The notes beneath the pieces were generated by a model that saw only the letters and a program-made list of their open reading frames with translations, searched no databases and was not told where the DNA came from. A program made the position numbers and the translations under genes. A stretch of 64,000 bases of DNA from Bacillota bacterium (GTDB lineage: Bacteria > Bacillota > Clostridia > Acetivibrionales > DSM-1351), in assembly GCA_023400235.1 (NCBI GenBank), contig JAEXFI010000034.1, forward strand, positions 62,001-126,000. The letters are read 5' to 3'. This document shows positions 49,858 through 58,614 of the stretch, one piece after another (the first letter of the stretch is position 1; each line of letters starts with the position of its first letter).

Positions 49858-52800
49858 ATGAGGCATAAAGCATTTAGATATTTATCCATATTCATAATAT
49901 TCATATCATTAAACATAATCTTATCCTCTATTTACATAAATGCTGCTTCAGGCAAATTTGATTTCGCCAATGCAGCACCGGATATTCCTCTTGCTCTTGG
50001 GGAGGCTGAAAATAATTCCGTTGTACTGGTTATTGCCACCGATTACCAGGGTGCAAAGCTTGACCAGGTCAAGGCAAAGGCTAAACAGCTTGAACAGAGG
50101 GCTTCTGAGAAAGGAATTGACCTAAGCACTACATTTTTAACTGCCAAAAAGGAGATTGTAAACCAGACTGTAACCCGTAAAATTCAGAGCCTTGCAAGAT
50201 ACGCCTATGTAAATACTTATGACTTCAAATATGGCAGTACAGTACTTAAAAACAGAATTCCCATTGAATATGACAGTTCGGCTAAATTTGAGCAGGACAT
50301 ATATCATACCCCACAATTCCCAAAGGGGGAAGCTTTTACCTGGACCAGGGGCTATGGCAGCTATGGGTCAGGCAGCGGGCTTTACAGGGATATCTGCTGG
50401 CGAAGGTATAACGGCAGCGTGTATGAAAACTGGTTCCAGGGCTATATACCCATACAGATGTATAATCCAAATAATATGAGCGGTACAGTTATTAATTACG
50501 AATTTATAACGCAGAACGCCCATACCTACACCCAATCTTATTCAAGCGAGTATCACTATAATTATCCAGACAACTTTGAGCCTCTGAGTTTCTATTCAAT
50601 GGACGTTACATGTCCGGCCCAGTGGTCGGTGAAGTCGACAAGTGAATTTACATACAACGAAAAAGTTGAAGCCCTGGATTTTTCTCAGCTCAATAACAAA
50701 GCCAGGGAGGACAGCAAAAAATATATAATGCTGCTAAGCGACTCCAAAAGGGATATTTCCTTTCAGTACCCCTTTGGACAGTATTATCCCTTTGGCAGCA
50801 TGCGCGGTGACAACGTGGGGAAGTTCTGCAGGGAGGCAACAGCGTATATAGTAGCCCCTGCAGAAGTTATGAATACAAAAATGCAGGCTGTATATCCTGA
50901 TTATATAAGCCCTGTTGATAAGCAGGATATGAGCCTTGGAGAATTGCTGTCAGCAAGCCCTGACAATAAGGCTTATTTGCCCGGCGAACTGGAGGCGGCG
51001 CTGGAAAATTTGCTTGCTAATGCACTTCCCAAGGGCAAAAGGGTTGACGTGGTAATTGCTGCGAATTATCAGAAGGAAAAGCTTACCGAACTGAATAATC
51101 AGCTGAATACAATGCGGGTAAACGCCCTGGAACAGGGGATTGACCTTAGAAACCATGTGTTGGGCAATGAAGTAAGGCTGGGAACGAAAAAGGTTTACGC
51201 ACCAAGAGAGCTTTACGCCAGGAATATAAATGTAACCTATAAACAGCAGATTACCTATGAAAGATATTCGTCTGCCTCCCAGGTTTCTTCATACCCTGAG
51301 AAGACAGTTATCATGACAATTCCGTATGAAACCTGTGATATTAAAAAGGGTGAAGCCTTGCCCGGTTTTAACAAATCCACAAACTACAGCTTTACAATTT
51401 CAGAGCAAAAGACAGATATAAGCTACATGAACACCTCCAAGTGGGGGACGGTGGTGAACAAGGTGGAAAGATACTATGACCTGGAAATATTCGATCCGGA
51501 TAATAAAGCCGCTACCCTTGTCACCTACAGGCTGGACAGCGAACTGACCTTTATAGATTTGGTGGATGGGGGAAGAGACGGCTTTCAGAGCACAATAACC
51601 AACATACAAATCAATTCCCTTGATAGGGACTGGGGCTATAAAAACAGCTACGACAAGGAGTATACCAGTGAGGTAAAAGCTGTGGACTTCAGCAGAATTG
51701 ATTCCCTGGGATTGAGGGATAACAGCCGGAAGTACATAATATACCTGACTTCAGAAAGTGACCTTCCAAATTACGGTGACGATTTTGGGGATTACTACGG
51801 TTTTGGTTCACTTACCAAAACCGCTTTCGACAGCTATATGAGCAAATATGATTTTATTTCCTACGTAGCAGCCCCCCAAGCAGCGCTGGACTTCCTGCTT
51901 TCCGATTTTTCCGGGGAAGCAGCCTATGCAGCAAAAAAGCAGGATTTTACACTTCAGGATGTACTGGATAACCAGCCCTGTACCAGTATGTATTATGATA
52001 CAGGCAGCCTGAAAACCGCCCTGGAGGATATAGTGTTTAGTAACGGCAAACATACACAGAACAAGGTGGATATTATTGCTGCTACAGATTATAGCAGTGC
52101 TGAGCTGGGTATGCTTGCAAAGGGCTTGAATGAAATAAGGGACGCCCTTTCAGACAGGGGCTATGATGTAACCTGCAGCATTATTGACGGAACCAGCAGC
52201 CGTCTTGTAGCAGTGGGTCCATATAGAGGGGTAAATACTGAAAAGGTTCTGGAGGCAGCATGCCTGGCAGACCGATACCGTGCAGACAAAATCTTAATAA
52301 CAGCTTTGAAGGGCGAGGGAAATACTCCATCTGCCGCCTACGGTACATATTACGGTTTTGGCACTCTGTCCGGGAGCTTCATAAAGGAACTGGTCAATAA
52401 CAGGTTTACCACATATAACCTGGTATCGGATGCTAACCTGGATTATAAGCTGACAGGCATAAATATCAATTTGCCTGAGCAGAGTGCGACGCTGAGAGAT
52501 ATAACTATAAACTCGGTCAGCGGTGGAGGACAAAATGCAGGTAGTCTGAAACAGCTGGAAAACCGCATTATTAACAGATATAAGCCTTTCAGGGAGGAGA
52601 GTGGTAAAGCAATATACATGATAATCCATGAAACCGGTCTTTCCGCAAGTCTGCTGGGAAAGGATTACGAATCCGACCCAATATGTGAACAGCAGTGGAA
52701 AATAGCAGCTCATGAGCCCGGCGTATTTGAAAACAGCCAGGGGTTAAGTTCACACCTTGGAGGCTATTTAAGCTCAATTGAAACGGCCCTTGACAAGGTG

Positions 52801-54042
52801 GGAAAATATGAGATTGTGGGACGGATTCAGGACAATCCAAAAAAGGACCGTGAATGGGGAGACTTGTTCGGAGTATTCAGGAAGTGGAGCGGGGATTCTG
52901 CACCTATTACAGTATATGTCCATAGAAGACCTGTAGCGGAATTTCAGGTGAGCGTGGAAAAAAACGGAGGCTCCTGCAAGGTGTCCATTGAGGATAGCTC
53001 TTATGATATTGACCATATGAGCCTTTCAAACAGAGGCATTGCTGAATACAGGTGGCAATACAGGCAGCAGGGCTCTCCGGTCTGGCTTGACGGAAGGCTG
53101 CCTGACCGATTGCCCCATGGAAGCATTTATGATGTGAGGCTGCAGGTTAAGGATATGGAAGGCGCCTGGAGCCTACCATATCAGGATCAAATCGACACTG
53201 TGGATTTACCGCCGTCTATTGATGCAAGCCCTGCTTCGTATACTGGAAACGGCCCCTTAAATATAACAATAACCGCTGAGGACAACGGAGAAGACGACCT
53301 GGTGCTTGCAGGGTCGCAAAAGTGGCCCCAAACCAGCTATTCTCTCACAAACAGCCGGGTTAAGCCCACCATGGGCTGGACAAGTCTGGAGTCAAAGGTG
53401 TGCGGGCTTTCCCCCATAACAGGAGAAGGCACATATTATCTGCACCTGCAAGCCATTGACACCTCAGGAAAAGCCTTTTACAGGGTGAGGGGACCATATA
53501 CCGTTGAAGCCGTAAGTGCGGGAGGGTTTTTTATAACCATGCTGCTGGATGCAGGCTGGAGAGATTATTATTTTGACACGTCAAAGGGAGTTGATGTGAA
53601 TCATGACGGAGAAATCGACTTATATCAAAGAAGACCTGACACTGATATCGGGACTCTGAAATTGCCTGTGAACTATTTAGGACTGGTTGCGTATCCCATA
53701 GCATATGTAAAAGCAGGCTACAGGCTAAAGGGGAAAATTGAGCTGAAAGGGAAGCCGGACTGGGCGGAATTTAAGGCAAGCTATGAGGCTAATGGAAAGA
53801 AGCAGGTGGACACAGTTTCCCTAAAATGTGAAGGGGGACAGATTTATACCTTTGACTGGGTAATACCACAGGAAGCGGATGACAGCTCCTTTGTGAAGTT
53901 TGATATAGTAATAAAAAAAGGTGAGAACTTATACGGAAACGAAAAATGGGAGGATGAGTGGGACGTGAAAAATACCTCCCGGAACGTATTGTATATAAGA
54001 GGGAAGGCCGCAGACGATCTGATCTTTGTCCAAAGCCATTAA
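49858..54042 (+). CDS. Giant secreted protein with three repeated alpha/beta modules and PKD-like domain
   Basis: A 1394-residue exported protein (signal peptide 1-30). Three modules start at about 54, 397 and 737: VVLVIATDYQGAKLDQVK, VDVVIAANYQKEKLTELN and VDIIAATDYSSAELGMLA. Each then has KYIMLL/KYIIYL/KILITAL and a YYPFGSM/YYGFGSL/YYGFGTL motif. Modules 1 and 2 are about 340 residues and include a beta-rich insert; module 3 is about 135 and lacks it. Residues 870-1040 are another unknown domain, 1040-1110 PKD-like, then beta domains; DVNHDGEIDLYQ near 1240 is a likely Ca loop. The stop lies in a 9-bp hairpin (54031-54051). No enzyme motif or anchor. I do not recognise the module; function unknown. 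Confidence 0.8.
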   Translation: MRHKAFRYLSIFIIFISLNIILSSIYINAASGKFDFANAAPDIPLALGEAENNSVVLVIATDYQGAKLDQVKAKAKQLEQRASEKGIDLSTTFLTAKKEIVNQTVTRKIQSLARYAYVNTYDFKYGSTVLKNRIPIEYDSSAKFEQDIYHTPQFPKGEAFTWTRGYGSYGSGSGLYRDICWRRYNGSVYENWFQGYIPIQMYNPNNMSGTVINYEFITQNAHTYTQSYSSEYHYNYPDNFEPLSFYSMDVTCPAQWSVKSTSEFTYNEKVEALDFSQLNNKAREDSKKYIMLLSDSKRDISFQYPFGQYYPFGSMRGDNVGKFCREATAYIVAPAEVMNTKMQAVYPDYISPVDKQDMSLGELLSASPDNKAYLPGELEAALENLLANALPKGKRVDVVIAANYQKEKLTELNNQLNTMRVNALEQGIDLRNHVLGNEVRLGTKKVYAPRELYARNINVTYKQQITYERYSSASQVSSYPEKTVIMTIPYETCDIKKGEALPGFNKSTNYSFTISEQKTDISYMNTSKWGTVVNKVERYYDLEIFDPDNKAATLVTYRLDSELTFIDLVDGGRDGFQSTITNIQINSLDRDWGYKNSYDKEYTSEVKAVDFSRIDSLGLRDNSRKYIIYLTSESDLPNYGDDFGDYYGFGSLTKTAFDSYMSKYDFISYVAAPQAALDFLLSDFSGEAAYAAKKQDFTLQDVLDNQPCTSMYYDTGSLKTALEDIVFSNGKHTQNKVDIIAATDYSSAELGMLAKGLNEIRDALSDRGYDVTCSIIDGTSSRLVAVGPYRGVNTEKVLEAACLADRYRADKILITALKGEGNTPSAAYGTYYGFGTLSGSFIKELVNNRFTTYNLVSDANLDYKLTGININLPEQSATLRDITINSVSGGGQNAGSLKQLENRIINRYKPFREESGKAIYMIIHETGLSASLLGKDYESDPICEQQWKIAAHEPGVFENSQGLSSHLGGYLSSIETALDKVGKYEIVGRIQDNPKKDREWGDLFGVFRKWSGDSAPITVYVHRRPVAEFQVSVEKNGGSCKVSIEDSSYDIDHMSLSNRGIAEYRWQYRQQGSPVWLDGRLPDRLPHGSIYDVRLQVKDMEGAWSLPYQDQIDTVDLPPSIDASPASYTGNGPLNITITAEDNGEDDLVLAGSQKWPQTSYSLTNSRVKPTMGWTSLESKVCGLSPITGEGTYYLHLQAIDTSGKAFYRVRGPYTVEAVSAGGFFITMLLDAGWRDYYFDTSKGVDVNHDGEIDLYQRRPDTDIGTLKLPVNYLGLVAYPIAYVKAGYRLKGKIELKGKPDWAEFKASYEANGKKQVDTVSLKCEGGQIYTFDWVIPQEADDSSFVKFDIVIKKGENLYGNEKWEDEWDVKNTSRNVLYIRGKAADDLIFVQSH

Positions 54043-54057
54043 ATGGCTTTGTGTCGG

Positions 54058-54186
54058 CTATTTTCCCTGCTTGCCCTTGTATTTAATGTTCAGCTGGGGG
54101 TTGTCGGGGTTTTGAATTGCCGCCTGTTCCTCTTTGTTCTGAGCGTTGGGCTTTGAGGTGGTCTTGTGTTTTTTTCCTTTAAACAT
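54058..54186 (-). CDS. Small basic protein of 42 residues
   Basis: ATG at 54186 lies 8-10 bases after AAAGGAGA on the minus strand. The frame (43 codons with TAG at 54058) encodes a Lys/Asn/Gln-rich peptide, MFKGKKHKTTSKPNAQNKEE near the start and YKGKQGK at the end, strongly hydrophilic. The Shine-Dalgarno site and biased composition support a real gene convergent to the giant protein. Resembles small, charged spore- or nucleic-acid-associated proteins, with no named family. Confidence 0.55.
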   Translation of the reverse strand: MFKGKKHKTTSKPNAQNKEEQAAIQNPDNPQLNIKYKGKQGK

Positions 54187-54225
54187 GGTAAAAAAGTCTC
54201 CTTTGATTGTAATAAATATTATGGG

Positions 54226-54306
54226 TCATAAAGTCAGTTACGGTTGAAACCTTCGCCTTTCAGGCGAATATGTGCTTTCAAGCAGTTTATAAGGGTTTCA
54301 ACGGTT
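54226..54306 (-). repeat. Structured repeat element, right copy (inverted)
   Basis: Inverted partner of 42003-42082. Outer stem GTTGAAACC/GGTTTCAAC (54243-54251 with 54294-54302); inner hairpins TTCGCC-TTTCA-GGCGAA and TGCTT-TCA-AGCA. Roughly 90 percent identical to the left copy over the junction. The remaining 54307-54481 has a TATAAT (about 54319) and no gene. Confidence 0.75.
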
Positions 54307-54481
54307 TAGGTTTTATTCTAATATAATTTGTAGAATTGAGTTTTTTATTCAATTTTTCAGGTGTTATTGTTTCGCTGATGTTATTTTTGAACCCTCCCAG
54401 CCGAATTTACATATACTGAAAAGTGCAGGGGTTAATTCTGCAAAAGCATGTAAAGGATAATGTCGGAGGTATGAGCCGGAT

Positions 54482-55159
54482 ATGCGGAATATGAACACTG
54501 TCAAACAGAACGGACAGAACAAAAACTTCAATGGTTATGGCGGCATAGAAGACTTGGAAAAATATATGGCCTTCGAATATGGAACAGGCTGGGAGCTGAA
54601 GAAAAGCAAGCTTATAACCGGTGTTCCCAACTTCAAACAGTCCAGTCTGGGCCCTGATGACAATAACTGCACCCTGGCTGCTATCACAAGAATAATGAAA
54701 TATTATCAGGAACAGGGTCTGAACAAAATACCTGAGAATATTGCCGAAATATATGGCATTGTAAGGGAAATAGGGGTACGGCACGGCTATAATCCTGGTA
54801 AGTCAGGCTTGCTGAGAGATTTGTTTGTATATACCCCCTTCGAAATAAAGACCATGGTCAGAGATACCTGGAAAAGCTTTGGATATTCTAAAAGCAGCTC
54901 GCAAAACATATATTTGAAAAAAATCAAGTCAATAAGAGATAATGTTGATGATATGAATCCCGTCCTCCTGAATATAGCCCGGGGAGATTATAAAGGACAT
55001 ACCGTATCAGTTGTGGGATACCGCATATTCGGAAGCAGCAGGGAGACTTCAGCGGATAAAATATTCATCATGGTTATAGATGGCTGGAGTGAAACCAGAA
55101 GATATATAGATTGGAGTAGATTTGGAAATACTCTGGCTAATGTGACAAAAATAATTTAA
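54482..55159 (+). CDS. C39-like cysteine peptidase, no signal peptide
   Basis: A 225-residue protein with the papain-like C39 layout. Cys63 in DDNNCTLAAITRIMKYY, His173 in KGHTVSVVGY and Asp200 in MVIDGW give a plausible triad, with an upstream Gln in FKQSSLG as oxyanion residue. C39 domains cleave double-glycine leaders in bacteriocin exporters, or act alone. This one has no export signal or ABC domain. GGAGG lies 12 bases before the ATG; a second ATG is at 54491. It lies just beyond the right structured element; a link with the surface operon is speculation. Confidence 0.65.
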   Translation: MRNMNTVKQNGQNKNFNGYGGIEDLEKYMAFEYGTGWELKKSKLITGVPNFKQSSLGPDDNNCTLAAITRIMKYYQEQGLNKIPENIAEIYGIVREIGVRHGYNPGKSGLLRDLFVYTPFEIKTMVRDTWKSFGYSKSSSQNIYLKKIKSIRDNVDDMNPVLLNIARGDYKGHTVSVVGYRIFGSSRETSADKIFIMVIDGWSETRRYIDWSRFGNTLANVTKII

Positions 55160-55198
55160 CTGTTGACAACCTGATAATTATAGTTTAATATTTAAGAA

Positions 55199-55449
55199 AA
55201 TGTTAAAGGTAATGACTGGGAATAGTAGATGCCTGAAAACTTTCAGAGAGTCGGCGCTTGGTGTGAGCCGACAGTTCCAGGGTTTTGAACTCATCCATGA
55301 ACTGCTGCCCGATTTTGTAGGGTAAGCCGGAGTTCCTCCGTTACAGGGATAGATGGTGATAGCCGTTGAAAGAGTGAATTCTTAGGAATTAATTAGAGTG
55401 GTACCGCGAGTAAGCCTCGTCTCTAGAACAGAGACAGAGGCTTTTTTTG
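55199..55449 (+). ncRNA. T-box riboswitch, leucine specifier (leuA leader)
   Basis: Stem I with AGTAGATG and the GAGAG/GGTG bulge-loop motifs, then TTGAACTCATCC, where CTC (55290-55292) is the expected specifier codon for leucine. The T-box sequence AGAGTGGTACCGCG is at 55395-55408. The terminator GCCTCGTCTCT-agaac-AGAGACAGAGGC ends in seven Ts (55414-55448). Uncharged tRNA-Leu should favour read-through. Downstream is leuA, matching the codon. Confidence 0.92.
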
Positions 55450-55567
55450 ATTTATTTTTATTTGATTTGCTGCGGAAAGTGCACTTCCGTTCAATAACAT
55501 AAACACACACAGCTGCCCGGATTCCGGGTCGGGGCAGCTGCAAAATTTTTGACTATGGAGGTTTTGT

Positions 55568-57115
55568 ATGAGCAGAAAAATATTAGTACTTGATACCACC
55601 TTACGGGATGGGGAACAGGTTCCAGGAGCGAAGCTGAATATATACGAGAAACTTGAATTGGCCCACCAGTTGAAGGCCTTGAATGTGGATATAATTGAAG
55701 CGGGCTTTGCTGCTTCCTCACAGGGAGACTTTAATGCCATTAAGGAAATAGCATCACAGGTGGGAAATGGCAGCACCACCATTACAGCCCTTGCCAGAGC
55801 AGTAAAAGGAGATATTGATGCGGTCTATCAAAGCGTAAAATATGCTCAGAACCCGCTTATACACATAGTGCTGGGAACCTCGGCAGTGCATGTGGACAAG
55901 AAATTCAACAAAACCAGGGATCAGGTTATGGAAATGGGGGTGGAGGCGGTCAGGTATGCAAAAACCTTGCTGCCCTATGTCCAGTATTCCACAGAGGATG
56001 CCTCCCGTTCGGATTTTGAATACTTGTGGAAAACCATTGAAGCGGTAGTAAATGCCGGTGCCACCATGATTAACATTCCTGATACAGTAGGCTATGCGGT
56101 ACCTGAAGAATTCGGGGAACTGGTAAGGAAAATAAATTACCGGCTTAAGAATATGAGTGAAAACCTGATTTTAAGCGTTCACTGCCATAATGACACGGGC
56201 CTTGCCACTGCTAATACTCTGGCTGCAATAAAAAATGGTGCGGACAAGATTGAATGTACTGTCAACGGCCTGGGGGAAAGGGCCGGAAATGCTGCGTTGG
56301 AAGAGGTGGTCATGGCAATGCGGCTGCGTTCAGCCTATTATGATGCCCATACGGATATTGTTACAAAAGAGATTTTTAAGACCTCAAGGCTTGTAAGCAA
56401 CCTCACCGGGCTGGATATACAGGTGAACAAAGCCATTACCGGAGATAATGCCTTTGCACATTCCTCCGGCATTCATCAGGACGGATTGCTAAAGTCCAGA
56501 GAGGTTTATGAGGTCATTGCACCGGAAGATGTGGGCGTGGAGAGTATGGACATAATACTTACAGCCAGGTCGGGCCGCCATGCCTTCAGACATGCGGCGG
56601 AAAAGCTGGGCTGCAGTTTTTCTGATGAGGCGGAATTTGAGGCATTATTCGCAAGGTTCCTGGAGCTGGCAGATGCGAAAAAGGAAATCTACGACCACGA
56701 TGTATATTACCTGGTGGAGCAGCACAAGAGCAGCAAGCCCGAAAAGGAAACCGACGGGGACATGAAGGTGGATTTATTTGAGCTGGTGTCCTTCCAGGTG
56801 GTCAGCAATGACATTTTTCCTACAGCCACCATCAAACTGAAAAAAGGCGGAGAGATTTTTAAATACAGTGCCGTGGGAGACGGCCCCATTGATGCCCTGT
56901 ACACTGCCATAAAGGATGTGACCGGACTTGAAGTGGACTTGAAGGAGTACAAGATAAGCAGCATGTCCAGAGGAAAGGAAGCCCTTGGAAGGGTAGCCAT
57001 ACGAATAAACCACAAGGATAAGATATATACTGCCAGAGCCATGGATACGGATGTTATAAAAGCCAGCGCACTTGCCTTCATTAACGGTCTCAATGCAATA
57101 CTGCTGGACAGATAG
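55568..57115 (+). CDS. leuA: 2-isopropylmalate synthase
   Basis: Condenses acetyl-CoA with 2-oxoisovalerate, the first committed step of leucine synthesis. The HMGL-like barrel (1-270) has TTLRDGEQVPGAKLN and SVHCHNDTGLATAN with its metal His pair; GNAALEEVVMAM follows. Residues 390-515 form the LeuA allosteric domain (SFQVVSNDIFPTATIKL) that binds leucine. At 515 residues it is the usual bacterial type. The leucine T-box upstream argues for leuA rather than citramalate or homocitrate synthase. The ATG follows GGAGG. Confidence 0.92.
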   Translation: MSRKILVLDTTLRDGEQVPGAKLNIYEKLELAHQLKALNVDIIEAGFAASSQGDFNAIKEIASQVGNGSTTITALARAVKGDIDAVYQSVKYAQNPLIHIVLGTSAVHVDKKFNKTRDQVMEMGVEAVRYAKTLLPYVQYSTEDASRSDFEYLWKTIEAVVNAGATMINIPDTVGYAVPEEFGELVRKINYRLKNMSENLILSVHCHNDTGLATANTLAAIKNGADKIECTVNGLGERAGNAALEEVVMAMRLRSAYYDAHTDIVTKEIFKTSRLVSNLTGLDIQVNKAITGDNAFAHSSGIHQDGLLKSREVYEVIAPEDVGVESMDIILTARSGRHAFRHAAEKLGCSFSDEAEFEALFARFLELADAKKEIYDHDVYYLVEQHKSSKPEKETDGDMKVDLFELVSFQVVSNDIFPTATIKLKKGGEIFKYSAVGDGPIDALYTAIKDVTGLEVDLKEYKISSMSRGKEALGRVAIRINHKDKIYTARAMDTDVIKASALAFINGLNAILLDR

Positions 57116-57135
57116 GGTTTACGTGAAAAGCTTAA

Positions 57136-57307
57136 GAGGCTGTTGCAAAACTTATAAATATGCAGAGTTGAAGGGAAAAGTGCGGTTCTGCATTTGTTTT
57201 TGGGAAAAATGAATGCAAAATGTGGGCCTTTGCGTTTGGCCCAAAAGCAGTTTTTTATAGGGAGTGTTGTAAAATGAAAGTAATTTTATTTTGCGACACT
57301 CCCTATA
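57136..57307. mobile_element. MITE- or IS-end-like remnant
   Basis: Left end GAGGCTGTTGCAAAAC (57136-57151) resembles the inverted right end GGGAGTGTCGCAAAAT. The right part is also palindromic by itself: 57256-57275 with 57288-57307, 20-bp arms with two G-T pairs. A TGGGCC/GGCCCA hairpin with TTTTTT (57223-57256) inside may serve as leuA terminator. No transposase. The ends recall common IS ends; identity uncertain. Confidence 0.4.
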
Positions 57308-57320
57308 GTATAAGTAAGTA

Positions 57321-58535
57321 TTATATTTTTCCGGTTATAAATAAATCCATCAGCTTGTGGCCTTCCTCAACAAAAATTCCCGTCTTTTTTGCCTCGGCTT
57401 CATCATAGCCTTCTGCCTGTGACTGAAGCTCCTGGGTGCTGTCATAGATTATGAAGGGAACCGGTTCGGAGGTATGTGTCCGCAAGCTCAAGGGCGTGGG
57501 GTGGTCGGGAAGCACCAGAACTCTGTAATCCTTGTGTTTTTTCAGGCCCTCCAGAATGGGAGCAACTACTTTTTGGTCAAGGAGTTCAATGGACTTTACC
57601 TTGTTTTCAATTTCATACCTGTGTCCGCATTCATCCGGAGCCTCAACATGTACGTAAACAAAGTCCTTTCCCTTGTCAAGCTCGGCGATTGCAGCATTTG
57701 CCTTACCCAGGAAGTTGGTGTGAATGTTACCGGTAGCACCTTCCACATCTACCGAGGCAAGTCCTGCACAAAGTCCAATGCCCTTAAGCAGGTCCACAGC
57801 AGAAATCATGGTTCCGGCTTTGCCGTATTTCTCGCTGAAGGAGGCCAAAGCCGGTTTTTTTCCTTCACCCCACAGCCATATGGAATTTGCCGGCCTCAGT
57901 CCTCTTGCCTTTCTGGACTGGTTAACCGGGTGATCCTTTAAAATGCCATAGCTTTTTTTCATCATTTCCAGGAGAACTCCGGACTCCTCCTTTGGCAGAT
58001 ACTCCGTCACTTTTTTCTCCAGGATGTCGTGGGGGGGAGTGCAGCCAAGCCCTGTCCGGCCATTGCTCCAAACCATGCAGTGGCGGTAGCTTATGCCGGG
58101 ATAAAAAAGGATATTGTCACTTTTAAGGACTTCGTTAACAGCCTCTATGAGCACTCTTGCCTCTTCGGTGGAAATTTCATCCGAACTGTAGTCAATCATG
58201 GTTTTTTGGTCATACTCAGGCTCCTCCTCAGAAAGATACACCAGATTACAGCGAAGGGCCACGTCTGTGGGCAGGAGCTGTATGCCCATACTGACAGCCT
58301 CCAGAGGAGAACGGCCGGTATAGTATATTTCAGGGCTGTAGCCCATCACTGAAAGGTTTGCGGCATCACTGCCCGGGGGGATTCCATCTGGAATCGTCTT
58401 AACCAGACCAACAGTCCCTTTCTTTGCCAACAGGTCAATATTAGGCTTTTTTGCATACTGCAAAGGTGTTTTGCCGTCCAATTCCTGCATGGGGTAGTCG
58501 GCCATACCGTCACCCAATACAACAACATATTTCAT
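57321..58535 (-). CDS. 2,3-bisphosphoglycerate-independent phosphoglycerate mutase, archaeal (ApgM) type
   Basis: Interconverts 3- and 2-phosphoglycerate. GDGMADYP at the start and PPGSDAANLSVMGY (catalytic Ser in GSD) are the alkaline-phosphatase-superfamily active site; LPDHPTPLSLRTHT near the end binds the second metal. About 404 residues, as in the archaeal-type enzyme often found in clostridia as homoserine-kinase-like or PGM. ATG 58535 follows GGAG inside an alternative upstream ATG (58547). Some homologues act as ThrB-like homoserine kinases, an alternative worth keeping. Confidence 0.88.
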   Translation of the reverse strand: MKYVVVLGDGMADYPMQELDGKTPLQYAKKPNIDLLAKKGTVGLVKTIPDGIPPGSDAANLSVMGYSPEIYYTGRSPLEAVSMGIQLLPTDVALRCNLVYLSEEEPEYDQKTMIDYSSDEISTEEARVLIEAVNEVLKSDNILFYPGISYRHCMVWSNGRTGLGCTPPHDILEKKVTEYLPKEESGVLLEMMKKSYGILKDHPVNQSRKARGLRPANSIWLWGEGKKPALASFSEKYGKAGTMISAVDLLKGIGLCAGLASVDVEGATGNIHTNFLGKANAAIAELDKGKDFVYVHVEAPDECGHRYEIENKVKSIELLDQKVVAPILEGLKKHKDYRVLVLPDHPTPLSLRTHTSEPVPFIIYDSTQELQSQAEGYDEAEAKKTGIFVEEGHKLMDLFITGKI

Positions 58536-58614
58536 AATTATCTCCATTCCGGCATAGGCCTACTGCCCTCCCAGGGAAGGCAACAGTAATGGCCTGTGCC
58601 CATTATGACTTTTA

